Shown in pieces: positions 48,692 through 59,227 of a stretch of 64,000 bases of DNA. Under the pieces are notes generated by a model. It searched no databases, was not told the DNA's origin, and saw only the letters and a program-made list of their open reading frames with translations. The DNA is from Liquidambar formosana. Its lineage: Eukaryota; Streptophyta; Magnoliopsida; Saxifragales; Altingiaceae. The translations under genes were made by a program, and so were the position numbers. Position 1 is the first letter of the stretch. Each line of letters starts with the position of its first letter. The stretch spans positions 9,690,107 through 9,754,106 of the forward strand of contig CM077823.1 in NCBI GenBank assembly GCA_039720395.1, written 5' to 3'.

Positions 48692-50786
48692 AATTCCTCA
48701 ATATAACAATATTTGAGCTCCATTATGATGATTATCATTATTATATTTGGTTGCAGATTGATGAAAATGTAGCGAGGGAGATCATAAATCACAGATCGCT
48801 TCGACATCCGAACATAATTCGATTCAAGGAGGCCAGTTTTGTTTCAATTGTTATTAATGTTTTATTTTACTTTTTTTTTTTTTTTTGGTTATAGAAAAAA
48901 TTAATTTTAATTCAAAAATTTTTATGGTGTTCTTTGGGTTTTTTGGATTAACAGGTGGTTTTGACTCCCACGCATCTCGCTATCGTGATGGAGTACGCCG
49001 CGGGAGGAGAACTCTTTGAGAGAATTTGCAATGCTGGACGATTCAGCGAAGATGAGGTTTTTGGAACTGTTCTTAATTGTATTGGGAACTTCAATTTTTC
49101 AAATTTTGGGTTCCGTAGTCACTGGTGTTTTATGCTATCTTTGGTTGCTGAGAAAATGAGGGAAAAAACTCGGAAATTTGAAGCTTACAATTTTCATTAT
49201 TTAGTACCCCATAAAACTAAGCCTAAAAGTACCATTTGGCTTAACTGAGTTGAATTTTTCATTCACTGGAAACAATTACAACAGGTAAGATTAAAAATGT
49301 CATTACCCAGTGTTAGTCTCAATAAGTGGGGTCCTGGGATGGGTGAGCTTGATATGGTCCTATTCTTTGTTTTATTTTTCTCCGTCTTCTAGGCGGCTAA
49401 GTATTGTGTAATGTATTTTTGAAGTTTAATTTCATTCATGTTTTTTGCTTAATAATTTTCAGGCAAGATATTTTTTCCAGCAGCTCATCTCAGGAGTCAA
49501 CTACTGTCATTACATGGTAAAAAAAATTATGTATTTCCTGATCAATAAAGAAATATGTTTAATTTTCTCAGACTGGGAATAACAATTTTCCTTATGCTTG
49601 GCATTTTTTTTTTGGCAGCAAATATGCCATAGAGATTTGAAGCTGGAGAATACCCTGTTGGATGGAAGCCCTGCTCCACGCCTGAAAATCTGCGACTTTG
49701 GTTATTCAAAGGTTTACATTATAGATATTATAAATTACTAATATGATAAGCTTTATTATTATAATTAGTTAATCTATATAATGGTAATTTATAAACTTGT
49801 CTATTATTTATGTGTGTAGTCATCTCTGCTGCATTCAAGACCTAAATCGACCGTTGGAACTCCAGCATATATTGCACCAGAGGTTCTTTCTCGGAGAGAG
49901 TATGATGGCAAGGTTAGTTATCATTTATATTGTTGGCCATAGACAGTGTTTTGTAAGATTGTGATTCAATACTTAGTTCTTGTAGCTAATGAGTTGTATT
50001 TGGCTTTGGCGTCGCCCAGTGATTATTGGTTATGGATTACAGTTGTTTGATAATAATTATTCATTATTCTAAAATCATTGTGTAATATTGTGGTCAAGGG
50101 TCGGTTTATTGAATGGGTTGATTAGTAGTCATCACTCCCTCTATGCTTAGTTGCAATATAGTGCCGTGGGTGCGGGGTCAAAGTTTTGATGACCCATGCC
50201 CCTAGTAATTACATTCTCAGTAATATATAGTCATAGCTTAAAGAGATAGAGGAGCATTATCTCCTTTTTATTTGGGGGATTGATTTTAGGTTGTCTATTG
50301 AAAGAGTTGATTAATAATAATCACTTGCTCTATGTTTAGTTGCAACATGACACTAAGAGGACGGGGTCAGAGTCCTATTGACTCCATGCCCCTGGTTGTG
50401 TTTTTCTCAATAATATTGAGTTATTTCTTAAAGTGAAAGAGGTGTATAGCCTTTCTGAGTTTGAGAATCATGGTTTTTTAATATGTGGTGAGTTTCGTTA
50501 ATTTTTTCTCATTAATTTTTTAATTACAGTCCTTTAAGTTATAATTTAAATTCATTTATGCTTGTGAATTTAATTTTATATTGTGCGAAATCTAGTCCTC
50601 ATAGTAATTTTTATTTTTATTTTTATTTTTATAATAAATAGAGCATTAACATTTTTCTAATCAATTATCATGACATTGATGATCATCAAATGTTCGTTGT
50701 AACTTTTTTTTTTTTTTTTTATAAGGTAAAGATATGTATTAAATAAAAGGGGAAAACCCTCGTACATGAGAAATATACAAGAGAAG

Positions 50787-50821
<35 letters not shown>

Positions 50822-53800
50822 AAGCTCCATGTAAAAAAGAGGAGCTTCCAAAAAGTCTCAACCCTCATCAATCTTACAAACAAAGGGAGTTGACAAAAAG
50901 AAGGAAAGAAACTTTACAACACCCATGTAACTGCAATACCACCAATAAAGAAGTTTAACCAAAAGAGATTTGAGCTCCACGATAGATGACTTTGCTCCTT
51001 CAAAAGTTCTCAAATTTCGTTCTTTCCAACTGCACCACAATATAGCGTGAGGAACCACCCTCCAAATGGCCTTGGTATCTTTCTGGCTCCCTTTAATCCA
51101 CCAACTCGCTATCAAGTCATGCGTAGTGGAAGGCAAAACCCATTTGACACCGAAGAGGTGGAAAATAAGCTCCCATAAGCACCTTGCCACCCCACAATGA
51201 ATGAAAAGGTGATCCACCGATTCCGTCGCTTCTCTTTACATGATGCATCTATTAGGTAACTTCCACCTCATTTTAACCAAGTTGTCAATAGTAAGGCACT
51301 TATTGTGGGGTGCCACCCAAGCGAAAAAAGCCACTTTTGGAGGAACCCATGGTATCCAAATGTTCTTAGCCGGTAGGAAAATACCCATATTGGAGCCCAA
51401 AGAAAAATAGAAAGATTTCACCGAGAATGAACCTTTAGGGTCATTGCACTACATCAAGATATCATTCCCTTGCAAAGAAATTTTACATTCATATAACTCA
51501 TGAAAAAAGTTCAGCACCATCTCCCTGAGGGGTCTATTACCACACCACACATCCTTCCAAAATTTAACTCTATTCCCCCTTCCCACTTTAAACCTTGTTT
51601 GATTAACAAAAGAATCAAATCCCAACATAATAGCTTTCCAAAGACCCGTGCCATTCAATCTTCTACTATTCTTTGTCCACCAACCCCCTTCATTTCATAT
51701 TTCCACGCAATAACATCCCTCCATAAGCCTTGATCACCATTCCGAAAACTCCAGATCCACTTCTCAAGAAGAGCTTGATTCATATTCATAATGGAATTTA
51801 TACCTAACCCACCATTAGCTTTTGGTAAGCAAACTGTTTGCCAATTAACAAGATGGAATTTAAACTCCACATTCAAGCCATTCCAAAGGAAATATCTTTG
51901 AAGTTTCTCAATTCTTAAAGCAACTGATTGGGAATTTTAAAGATGGACATGAAATAAATCGGGATGCTAGCAAGAGAACTATGAATCAAAGTTAGTTTAC
52001 CTCCTTTTGAGAGATACCCTTTTCTCTACCCACTTGGTTTTCTTTCAACTTTCTCAAGCACCAGATCCCAAACTTTAACTTCCTTGTAACTTGACTCTGT
52101 TTTAGAAAGTTGATGCCATGCTTTGATATGGATCTTTCTTTCACAGTACTCCTCTGTGTGAATGATGAGCCTACAGCACTGGTGACCTTCATCGAAACCC
52201 AACCAAAACTAAACTTTGTCTATTTGACTCTAGAACCAAGCCTAAAGTACTTATGGTTCTATCAAGACCATCAAGACCATCAAGAGCTAAGCCAGATCTG
52301 TTCATATTGATTTTTGGTTGTGAATTTTCATAATTAGTGCAAAGTTCTCTATGAAGCAAGTTGCACTAGCATTGCTTTAAAATAGGCACAATTTTCAGGT
52401 GAAATTTCCAGTCATAACTTTTGATTTCCATATTAAACTAAAGGGGATACAATTTCACCCCCCCTGAACTTTCACCTGAAAACACTTTGTATCACTCTAG
52501 TTATTTTCAAACGCTTTGACCCTCTCTAGTTTGGATTTATGACACTTTATACATTTTAGTCAATCTGTCATTTGTTCTTTGACAGAAAATGGTCATGTGC
52601 ATGATATGTGACCTTCTCAAAGGATGAAAATGCTCTTGTTTGTCAAAAATACACTTTTAATGATTATAAATCTTTACTATTTATAGATGAGAAAATGGTC
52701 ATGTGCATGATACGTGACCTTCTCAAAGGACTAAAATGCTCTTGTTTGGCGAAAATACACTTTTAATGATTATAAATCTTTACTATTTATAGATGAGCAT
52801 AATGGTAAAATGACATTTTCTGTTAACGGCATAAGGTTTCCAAACTGGAAGGGATCCAAGTGTATGAAAATAAAATAGAGGGGACACTTTGCACCGTTTT
52901 CGGGTGAAAGTTGAGGGAGTTAAAATATAATTTCCCCTAAATTAAAACATCCTTTGTTCTATTTTCATTTATAAGTTCTTCTTCTTCCTCTTCTTCTTAT
53001 TATCATTATTATTATTCACAAAGATCTTCAAGGCTTCATCGTTTTTTTTTTTTTTTTTTGGTGTGTGACTGGAAAGGTGTTTTAAGGTACCAGTTTTGAC
53101 ATTGTGCATATAAGTAGGAACTTTAAATAGTAAATTGGGCAGTTATATCCTGGATGCGACATGCAGGAATCTACTGGACAGGAATATTTTTAAAGACACC
53201 AAATTCCTTAAAGAGAGTAACCTAGTCAGCACTGCAACCTGAATGATCTACAAATTTTTTTTATTTATCTTTTGCACAATATCATTGGTTGGCTTATTTA
53301 TTTTACTTATCAATTTACACGGTTGACTGGTTGGCCTTGTTTAGAAGACCGTCAGTGGTGAAATTTGTATGAGGGATCTTCTTAGATTGTACATCTAGGT
53401 TAGATGGTCTTAGCTTTTCAAAGAATTCTGCATTTGTGTTCTTGTTAGGTCAGGGGTTATATTAAATAGTGAACCAAGTTGAGTTATATGTTTTGATCTG
53501 ACTTTCAGAGTTTTACAATGGACAGGGTGACCTTAGTGCATTTTTACATTATATTGTGTCAGTTTGTATCATCCCCCATTTAGATTTGGCCACCTGAAAA
53601 CCAGAAGATCTATTTAATAAGTTCTGATTGCCTTATGTGTGACAGTGTGAGCCTTTGTCCTGATCATTTTTATCCTTTTGTTTGTCTACGCGCATAAGTT
53701 CTAGTTTTAGTTGATTTCTCCTATTCCATCCAGGACTAGCTCCTCATTGATTGATTGATTGGAAAAATGCATGATATGCAAGATGGGATTGGTCTGACAT

Positions 53801-53924
53801 AATAACCAATTAACAATCATGCATTTGGCTGAGTAGCATGAAGGGCGATGACATTACATGTGTTGTTTTTATTTTGTTTGTCTTATTGTTTTAGTGTTAC
53901 TATGTCATGTTTTTTCCCCCTCTT

Positions 53925-53973
<49 letters not shown>

Positions 53974-56771
53974 AAGTTAACGTGTCGTCCTATGTGTGAT
54001 TAGCAAATATTTATATTTTTTTTCTAGGAAAATAAGAATAATCTATTCAGCATTAATCAAATTATGATCAATAAACGATACTTGTAATCAATTCTGTGGC
54101 TTAGTGAATACAATTTATTAACCAAAAAGTGCTTATAGAGGCAAAGAGCGTAAACCTTTCTTAGTCTGGGAATAACAGTGACCTTGGAAAATGTGGTCTG
54201 TACCTCTCTTTTAGAAGCTGTTTGAGAGCAAAGAATATGGATAATTCCCAATTTGGATAATTTGTTTAATTTTAATGTGTGTATTCAGACAGCAGATGTA
54301 TGGTCATGTGGAGTGACACTTTATGTTATGTTGGTGGGAGCGTACCCTTTTGAAGACCAAGCAGACCCAAAGAATTTCAGGAAAACTATTGGAGTAATTT
54401 CTTCATCCTTTTTTAGTCTCCCATTTGTTCATATATTCCTTACTTTTTTTTCTGTTTATAAATTCTTACATTTCTGTCCTTCTGCAGCGAATAATGGCTG
54501 TTCAGTACAAGATCCCTGACTATGTTCACATATCTAAAGAATGCAGACAACTCTTTGGTCGTATATTTGTTGCAAATCCAGGCAGGGTATGTTCACATAT
54601 CTAAAGAATACTTGTTGGTGCTGTTTTTAATTCTTCTTTTTAATATTCCTATTGTGGTTGTTGAGGGGACTTGATATGGGTGCTCTGACTGAAACTAGGT
54701 TGCTGGTTGTTTTGGTTTAATTCTGGTTGATGATTGCTGAGCAATTTGATGAAAAGCAAATGATGTGTGCTATTGTATACAGTATACAATTCTTGAACAA
54801 TAATCCTCCATTTGCTGAAAAGCAGAAACTGTGCCCTAAAAGTATAGAGTACACAGTTCTCAAACCATGTACATGGGCCTGCTGTTCATTGTGAGAGAAG
54901 ATGATGGTAGGAATGATGCATGACCTTTCAACATTCAACACTATAATGAAGAATTAGGGTTGAGGTTGCTGTAGAAAATTCAGGGATGAATGGGAACAGT
55001 TTTAAGAGGGTTTCTGTTTCGATGGTTTAATATGTATTGCTTGGATCCTGAAACAACTTGTAAGCTGAAGTAAAAGAGGAAGAAGAAGAAGAAGAAGATG
55101 ATGATGCTGTGGGATAGATTGCTGCTCTGTAATGTGTCATGTTGTTACATCTATTTGTGTTCTAGCATGGACTGAAAAAAAGAGAATATGGTGATACTAC
55201 AGAGGTTTGAAATCTAGGGTTTTTAATCAAGTTACATCTTTTCTATGGCATTTTCATGACCTTTTATGGTCAGTTTTGTGGGGCATCGGCTTACCTTGAT
55301 GAATTTGAATAGATTTAAGGTACTAGGAAACCGTCATCTTCTGCATGTACATAGCTTCAGTAAATGCCACTTTTCCGTGAAGTTACTTCTATGCTATGGC
55401 ATTTTCATGCACTTTTATGTTCAGTTTTGTGGGGCATTGGCTTACCTTGATGAATTTGAATAGATTTAAGGTACTAGGAAACCTTTGTTTCAGTTGATGT
55501 TTGCATAGAAGTAGTCAGGAGAAAGAATTATGTAGAGACTCTTTAGACACTGACAACATTGACAAAACATTGTTCTTGAGCGTTAAAGCAGACGAATTCC
55601 CCAAGTAGCATTGAAGGGAACCTCAAAGCCTGTTGCATATGGATCAATGCTGGAAATAGGTAAAGCATAAAAAGAAATAAAGAAATAAAGAAATTCAGAG
55701 AGAGAGTTATCCCACTGTAAACAAGTGGGCCAATTACCTTCTTGGATTCTTGATTACAGTGTTGCATGGGAACAAATCCCATGAAACATAAAGTATAAGA
55801 ATGGCATTCTAGTCTTATCTCCTACATGAACCAACATACTGATTTATGTGTCACTACCTTACATTGCACAGCCTTTTGCAATGACTTAGCTTAGGGTAGC
55901 TTCTAACCTTAGGATGTGCAATGTTCTCAACATAGTTAAGGCTCTGCTTGTGGAGGCAACCTGTACTATAGTTACTTATCAGTGGCTTGCTAAACCATGG
56001 AAAGCACATTTCGATGCAAATTCCCATGGGCATTGGCATTATTCCTTAGCCTAGGTATTCTGGTTGTGTAAAGTTGTAATTGTCTATGCTCATCATAAAT
56101 GAAAGAAAGAAGAGAATGGTTCTGGCTGTATCATCATTTGTTCCCAAAACAAATACTCCCTTCGTTCCTTCAAGATTGTCCCTTTGCAAAAACAAGATTT
56201 TTTTTTAGGAAAGTGCATTTAATGCATGTAGATTGCAGCGTATGGATTCTAACTTTGAACAGGAAATGAAAGTGCATTACATACATTTAAAATCTAAATG
56301 CACGTACTCACTTGTACAACAAATCTTTTCTTTCTGTTTTCCATTTTTCGTCATTTAAATGCCCTATTTTCGCTGTCTTGCTCATTACTCAAGATTATCT
56401 GTTTTAATTGTTAGGTTTATATTGTCTTTGTTTTGCAGAGGATCACCATTAAAGAAATCAAGAACCACCCTTGGTTTTTAAAGAACTTGCCGCGGGAACT
56501 GACAGAAGCAGCTCAAGAAATCTACTACAGTAGGATAGAAAACCCAACCTTTTCCCTCCAAAGTGTAGATGACATCATGAAAATTGTGGAAGAGGCCAAA
56601 CACCCTCCTCCAGTATCCCGATCAATCGGAGGCTTTGGTTGGGGAGGGGAAGAAGATGGTGAAGGAAAGGAAGAAGAGGTAGATGCTGAGGAAGAAGAAG
56701 ATGACGAAGACGAGTACGAGAAGAGAGTCAAGGAAGCTCATGCAAGTGGAGCATTTCACATTAATGATTAA
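48429..56771 (+). CDS. SnRK2: SnRK2 serine/threonine protein kinase (subclass I, SnRK2.4/2.10-like)
   Basis: Nine exons: 48429-48548, 48757-48831, 48955-49056, 49463-49516, 49619-49711, 49820-49912, 54289-54393, 54488-54586 and 56439-56771. All boundaries are phase 0 and give 357 codons, the usual SnRK2 length. The kinase domain shows IGSGNFG (10-16), ATP-binding K33, the helix-C glutamate E48, HRDLKLEN (121-128), DFG (143-145) and the activation loop with S158 before [11 protein letters not shown]. The C-terminus has the SnRK2 box region ([13 protein letters not shown]) and then an acidic stretch ([15 protein letters not shown]). The Glu-rich tail and overall match point to subclass I, which responds to osmotic and salt stress rather than directly to ABA. 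All introns are GT-AG except intron 2, whose donor reads GAG|GCCAGT (see findings). Intron 6 is 4.4 kb and holds transposons. M1 is the family's conserved start ([11 protein letters not shown]). Confidence 0.95.
48609..48689. repeat. (TC)n(TA)n microsatellite in SnRK2 intron 1
   Basis: About 44 bases of TC followed by about 37 bases of TA, 60 bp after the exon 1 donor. ORFs running through it on both strands are artefacts. Confidence 0.95.
50105..50470. repeat. Diverged tandem duplication (about 185 bp) in SnRK2 intron 6
   Basis: The order TTGATTA(G/A)TA, ATCAC, CTCTATG(C/T)TTAGTTGCAA, CGGGGTCA and CCATGCCCCT is read once from about 50118 and again from about 50302, with many substitutions between copies. 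Nothing coding is involved. Confidence 0.7.
50704..52083 (-). mobile_element. 5'-truncated L1-type LINE in SnRK2 intron 6, antisense
   Basis: On the reverse strand it starts inside the reverse transcriptase C-terminus. The first recognisable peptide is [13 protein letters not shown], followed by [21 protein letters not shown]. It continues through GGLGINS and the zinc-binding RVT tail ([43 protein letters not shown]). It is broken by several stops and frameshifts. It ends in an A-run, seen as T at 50704-50720; a longer A-run on the forward strand at 50786-50818 lies inside. TTGTAAC at 50697-50703 recurs at 52084-52090 and may be the target duplication. Confidence 0.87.
52442..52938. mobile_element. 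MITE-like inverted-repeat element in SnRK2 intron 6
   Basis: The left end AGGGGATACAATTTCACCCC continues to CTGAACTTTCACCTG. The right end on the opposite strand reads AGGGGAAATTATATTTTAAC, then TCCCTCAACTTTCACCCG. The inverted ends are about 40 bp. Inside is a 106-bp tandem duplication (52584-52795). No clear target duplication is seen at the borders, so the superfamily is undecided; the ends resemble the GGTAAATT...CCCCCTGAA type of the Mutator-like MITE at 22214. Confidence 0.75.
52584..52795. repeat. 106-bp tandem duplication inside the intron 6 MITE
   Basis: Two adjacent copies start AGAAAATGGTCATGTGCATG at 52584 and 52690 and both end TACTATTTATAGATGAG. They differ by only a few bases, so the duplication is recent compared with the rest of the element. 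Confidence 0.92.
53929..53972. repeat. T-run in SnRK2 intron 6
   Basis: Forty-four T in a row, with a shorter run at 53041-53059. It could be the tail of an antisense retroposon, but nothing recognisable lies next to it. Confidence 0.9.
55236..55484. repeat. Direct duplication (about 150 bp apart) in SnRK2 intron 8
   Basis: CTATGGCATTTTCATG followed by CAGTTTTGTGGGGCAT, GGCTTACCTTGATGAATTTG and TTAAGGTACTAGGAAACC is read from about 55243 and again from about 55394. The two copies differ by a few bases. Two short ORFs arise from it; neither is a gene. Confidence 0.88.
56156..56220. mobile_element. Stowaway-like MITE end in SnRK2 intron 8 (partial)
   Basis: CTCCCTTCGTTCC after a TA (56154-56155) matches the classic Stowaway terminal repeat (CTCCCTCCGTTCC type, TA target). 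The following TTCAAGATTGTCCCTTTGC also fits. No matching right end was found before exon 9, so it is a remnant. Confidence 0.6.
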
Positions 56772-56947
56772 TTTATCCCTAAAATTAATTTTTGGAATTG
56801 CATCGTCTGTAGGATGTTTTCATGCTTGTTTGGGAAAAAAAAAAAAAAAAAGAAAAAAAAAGAAAAAGAAAAAAGAAAAAAGGAAAAAGAGAGAGGATGT
56901 TTTTATGCTTGTATAATAGTCAATTTACTATTTAGGACATGGGGTTG

Positions 56948-56953
56948 AATAAA
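56948..56953 (+). terminator. Likely polyadenylation signal of SnRK2
   Basis: AATAAA about 180 bases after the stop codon, followed by TTTGTACATTTATTGTGTTTTG, a U/GU-rich stretch (GTACATTTATTGTGTTTTG). The A-rich run at 56836-56888 lies within the 3' untranslated region. Confidence 0.55.
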
Positions 56954-57524
56954 AGTTTGTACATTTATTGTGTTTTGTGTGAGAATCTGTGAATTTCAGC
57001 TGTAAGTGAACTTTAGATGTCCATTATTGTTATCTTGGGAAGTACTGGGATTGAAAATATCCACAAGAGTTTGAGTTGGTTTGGGTTTTCCTTTCTAAAG
57101 GGTTAGGATTGGTATTATCATAAATAAAGTGTTTTGTATGGTCTAGGGTTAAGCAAAAGACATGAGATTTTATTTAGGAGATTTTCACTCGCTGGAATTG
57201 ATATTTATGGATTTTGATCCTTTCGAAGTGGCAGTATCAATGTAATATTTTATTAGTTAGGTGTACCTGTTTTTATTTTTGTAACGAGTTTGTATCGGTT
57301 ACATATTCTTTCAGAATGTACATACGTAGGGATATGTCTCAGATGCTGTCTCTTTTCTAATCGATGTATCATGCTTGAAGTCAGTAGCTTGCTTCTGTCT
57401 AGAAACAGGTTATATTTTGTTTGGCTTCTGGGAGAGTGAGAGGAAGGTAAAGAAAACGGCAAAAAAGGTTTTACTTGGTGAGTAAAGGAAAGAGAAGAAA
57501 TCCTGCGTTCGGTTCAGTAGGGAA

Positions 57525-57526
<2 letters not shown>
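56954..57526. other. Intergenic DNA after SnRK2
   Basis: The start of the space between the two convergent genes. No gene or defined repeat is visible. A 97-codon reverse ORF reaching 57703 exists only because of the microsatellite. Confidence 0.5.

Positions 57527-57596
<70 letters not shown>
57527..57596. repeat. (TG)n(AG)n compound microsatellite
   Basis: About 32 bases of TG followed by about 38 bases of AG. It is a candidate length-variable marker between the two genes. Confidence 0.95.
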
Positions 57597-57598
<2 letters not shown>

Positions 57599-57925
57599 GA
57601 TGCTAGCAAATGTGATATGATTTATTGGAGGTGTCCTCTTTCTCGTTTCCCAATTGGATCTTTCATCAATTAAACGAAGAAAAGCAAGCTTTCCCTTGCA
57701 CATGCTTTTCTTTTCTTTATGATGGGGCTGGTTTCAACTGTTACATCAGCCATCACCTTTTGCAAAGTGAATTGGAGCGATGTTTCTTATTCGGTGCATC
57801 AATTTTGCTAGGCAAACCACCCTGGAAATTCCTCTTTTTCAAGAAGAAATGACTAGTCGTAATGAGGTCATTATTGTTATTAGCCAAAAAAAAAAAAAGA
57901 AGAAAGAAAAAAAGGGTCATTGTTA

Positions 57926-58050
57926 GGGGATGCTATCTACAGTCGTGGCGGTCCAATCATCGCGCTGTAATTGGACCGTGCACGATATGCACCGTAGGAC
58001 TGGTTGGACCGCCATGCCTGTGGCTAATGGCTAGCATTTCCCTCGTTAAC
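57926..58050. repeat. Short inverted-repeat element around GGCGGTCCAA
   Basis: GTGGCGGTCCAA at 57945-57956 and TTGGACCGCCAT at 58004-58015 form a perfect arm. Outside them GTTAGGGGATGCTA on the left loosely mirrors TAGCATTTCCC, then GTTAAC, on the right. The loop between the arms is richer in G and C than its surroundings. It may be a small MITE, but a target duplication is not clear. Confidence 0.5.
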
Positions 58051-59227
58051 CCCTCGCTATCATGTCTCTGGTTTTGGTCACAGGAAGCTATGGCCTAATT
58101 CTTAAAGGCTATAGCCCTCAGCATGTACTTGGATGACAATAATGGCTCTGGCCTTGGCTGTGACCAATGTGGCTACACCTTGTCCCACTGGGGCACTATC
58201 ATGGATGTGTAAATTGACGTGTAACCACTACCAATCAGCCTCCTTTGGCCATTTTTCATTCTTTTCTTGAAGGACTCATCGAAGAAAAGAAGAAAAAATG
58301 GTTTGGGGCTGAGTTCGTTTTTCAGTTTTGCTTTTTGTTTTTGTTGTTCTCTCCCCTTTCTTCGTCTGGTTTTCTTGCTTTGTGGTATTTTCTCCGCCTT
58401 TTATTAGCCAAAAAAAACCTACAGGTGGGATTTTTGGGTCGCAACTTACTAAGTTTTTTGAACTATTTCTGACAAAGGAGTATACTACATATAACTTGAA
58501 TTCGTCTGAGTACAATATTAACCCAAATTTATTCGCAATACATTGGAACATTGGGGCGGATTTCCTAAATTGTATGCAAATTTTTCAAGTTATTCCAATT
58601 AATTCCATATTGATAATTTTCCTTATTGTGTGCATTACTTTTGATCTGGAATTGCTATTGATGCTGAGCACTGGCCTCGCATGGTCTCCTCCCCACCCGC
58701 TACCCACAACAAACAAGCAAAGACCATAAGTTTAGCATTGGGATTTCTCACAGTCAAAGTCAAAATTACAATGACATGAAAGAGGATGTAATGGATCAGT
58801 ACAAGTATAATTAAGGTTAGTTACCTTCTTTCTTTCTTTCTTTTTGTTTGCTGGGTACCATAGAATTTTCCATTATAGAGATAAGTAACGATCACATTCA
58901 TAACAAAGTTGCCACAAGTATTCCTCCTCATTCATTATTCTTTTTTTGCACATTAAAACAGCCATAGTTTTGAAACCAATTTTCTAAAGCTCGAAGGTGA
59001 TATGATTTCATTAAGTGATTATAGTTGTTCTATAATCAATAGGCTAATGACATTACTGATTCTTTCAGCTCAAGTGAAGCAATTATATAATAACATTCAA
59101 TAAGTTTTTTCAGCTGCCCCTTATCAGACATCTATGTAAGTTTCATTATTGTATACTTAGATGATCAAGGCTTTAGATCCAAAATCCTCTAACGAATTTA
59201 CTCGCATTGCCTTCATATGCATTTTTT
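58051..59227. other. Intergenic DNA between convergent genes
   Basis: Includes the unmapped 3' untranslated region of the reverse-strand TH1-type gene. ORFs of up to 133 codons (58328-58729) overlap on both strands and look like chance. There is a short TTTC repeat at 58826-58844. Confidence 0.5.

Noticed and set aside
48411..48701. 96-codon reverse ORF and 98-codon forward ORF around SnRK2 exon 1
   Set aside because: They run through the (TC)n(TA)n microsatellite. The forward one is exon 1 read into the intron; the reverse one is its shadow.
50786..50818. A-run as the tail of a forward-strand retroposon
   Set aside because: It lies inside the reverse-strand LINE 3' region, between its stop codon and its true terminal A-run at 50704-50720, so it is an internal T-tract of that element.
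58276..58729. Overlapping ORFs of 91 and 133 codons on opposite strands
   Set aside because: Low-complexity Phe/Val and Lys/Thr composition and no recognisable motif or splice context; likely chance in intergenic DNA.
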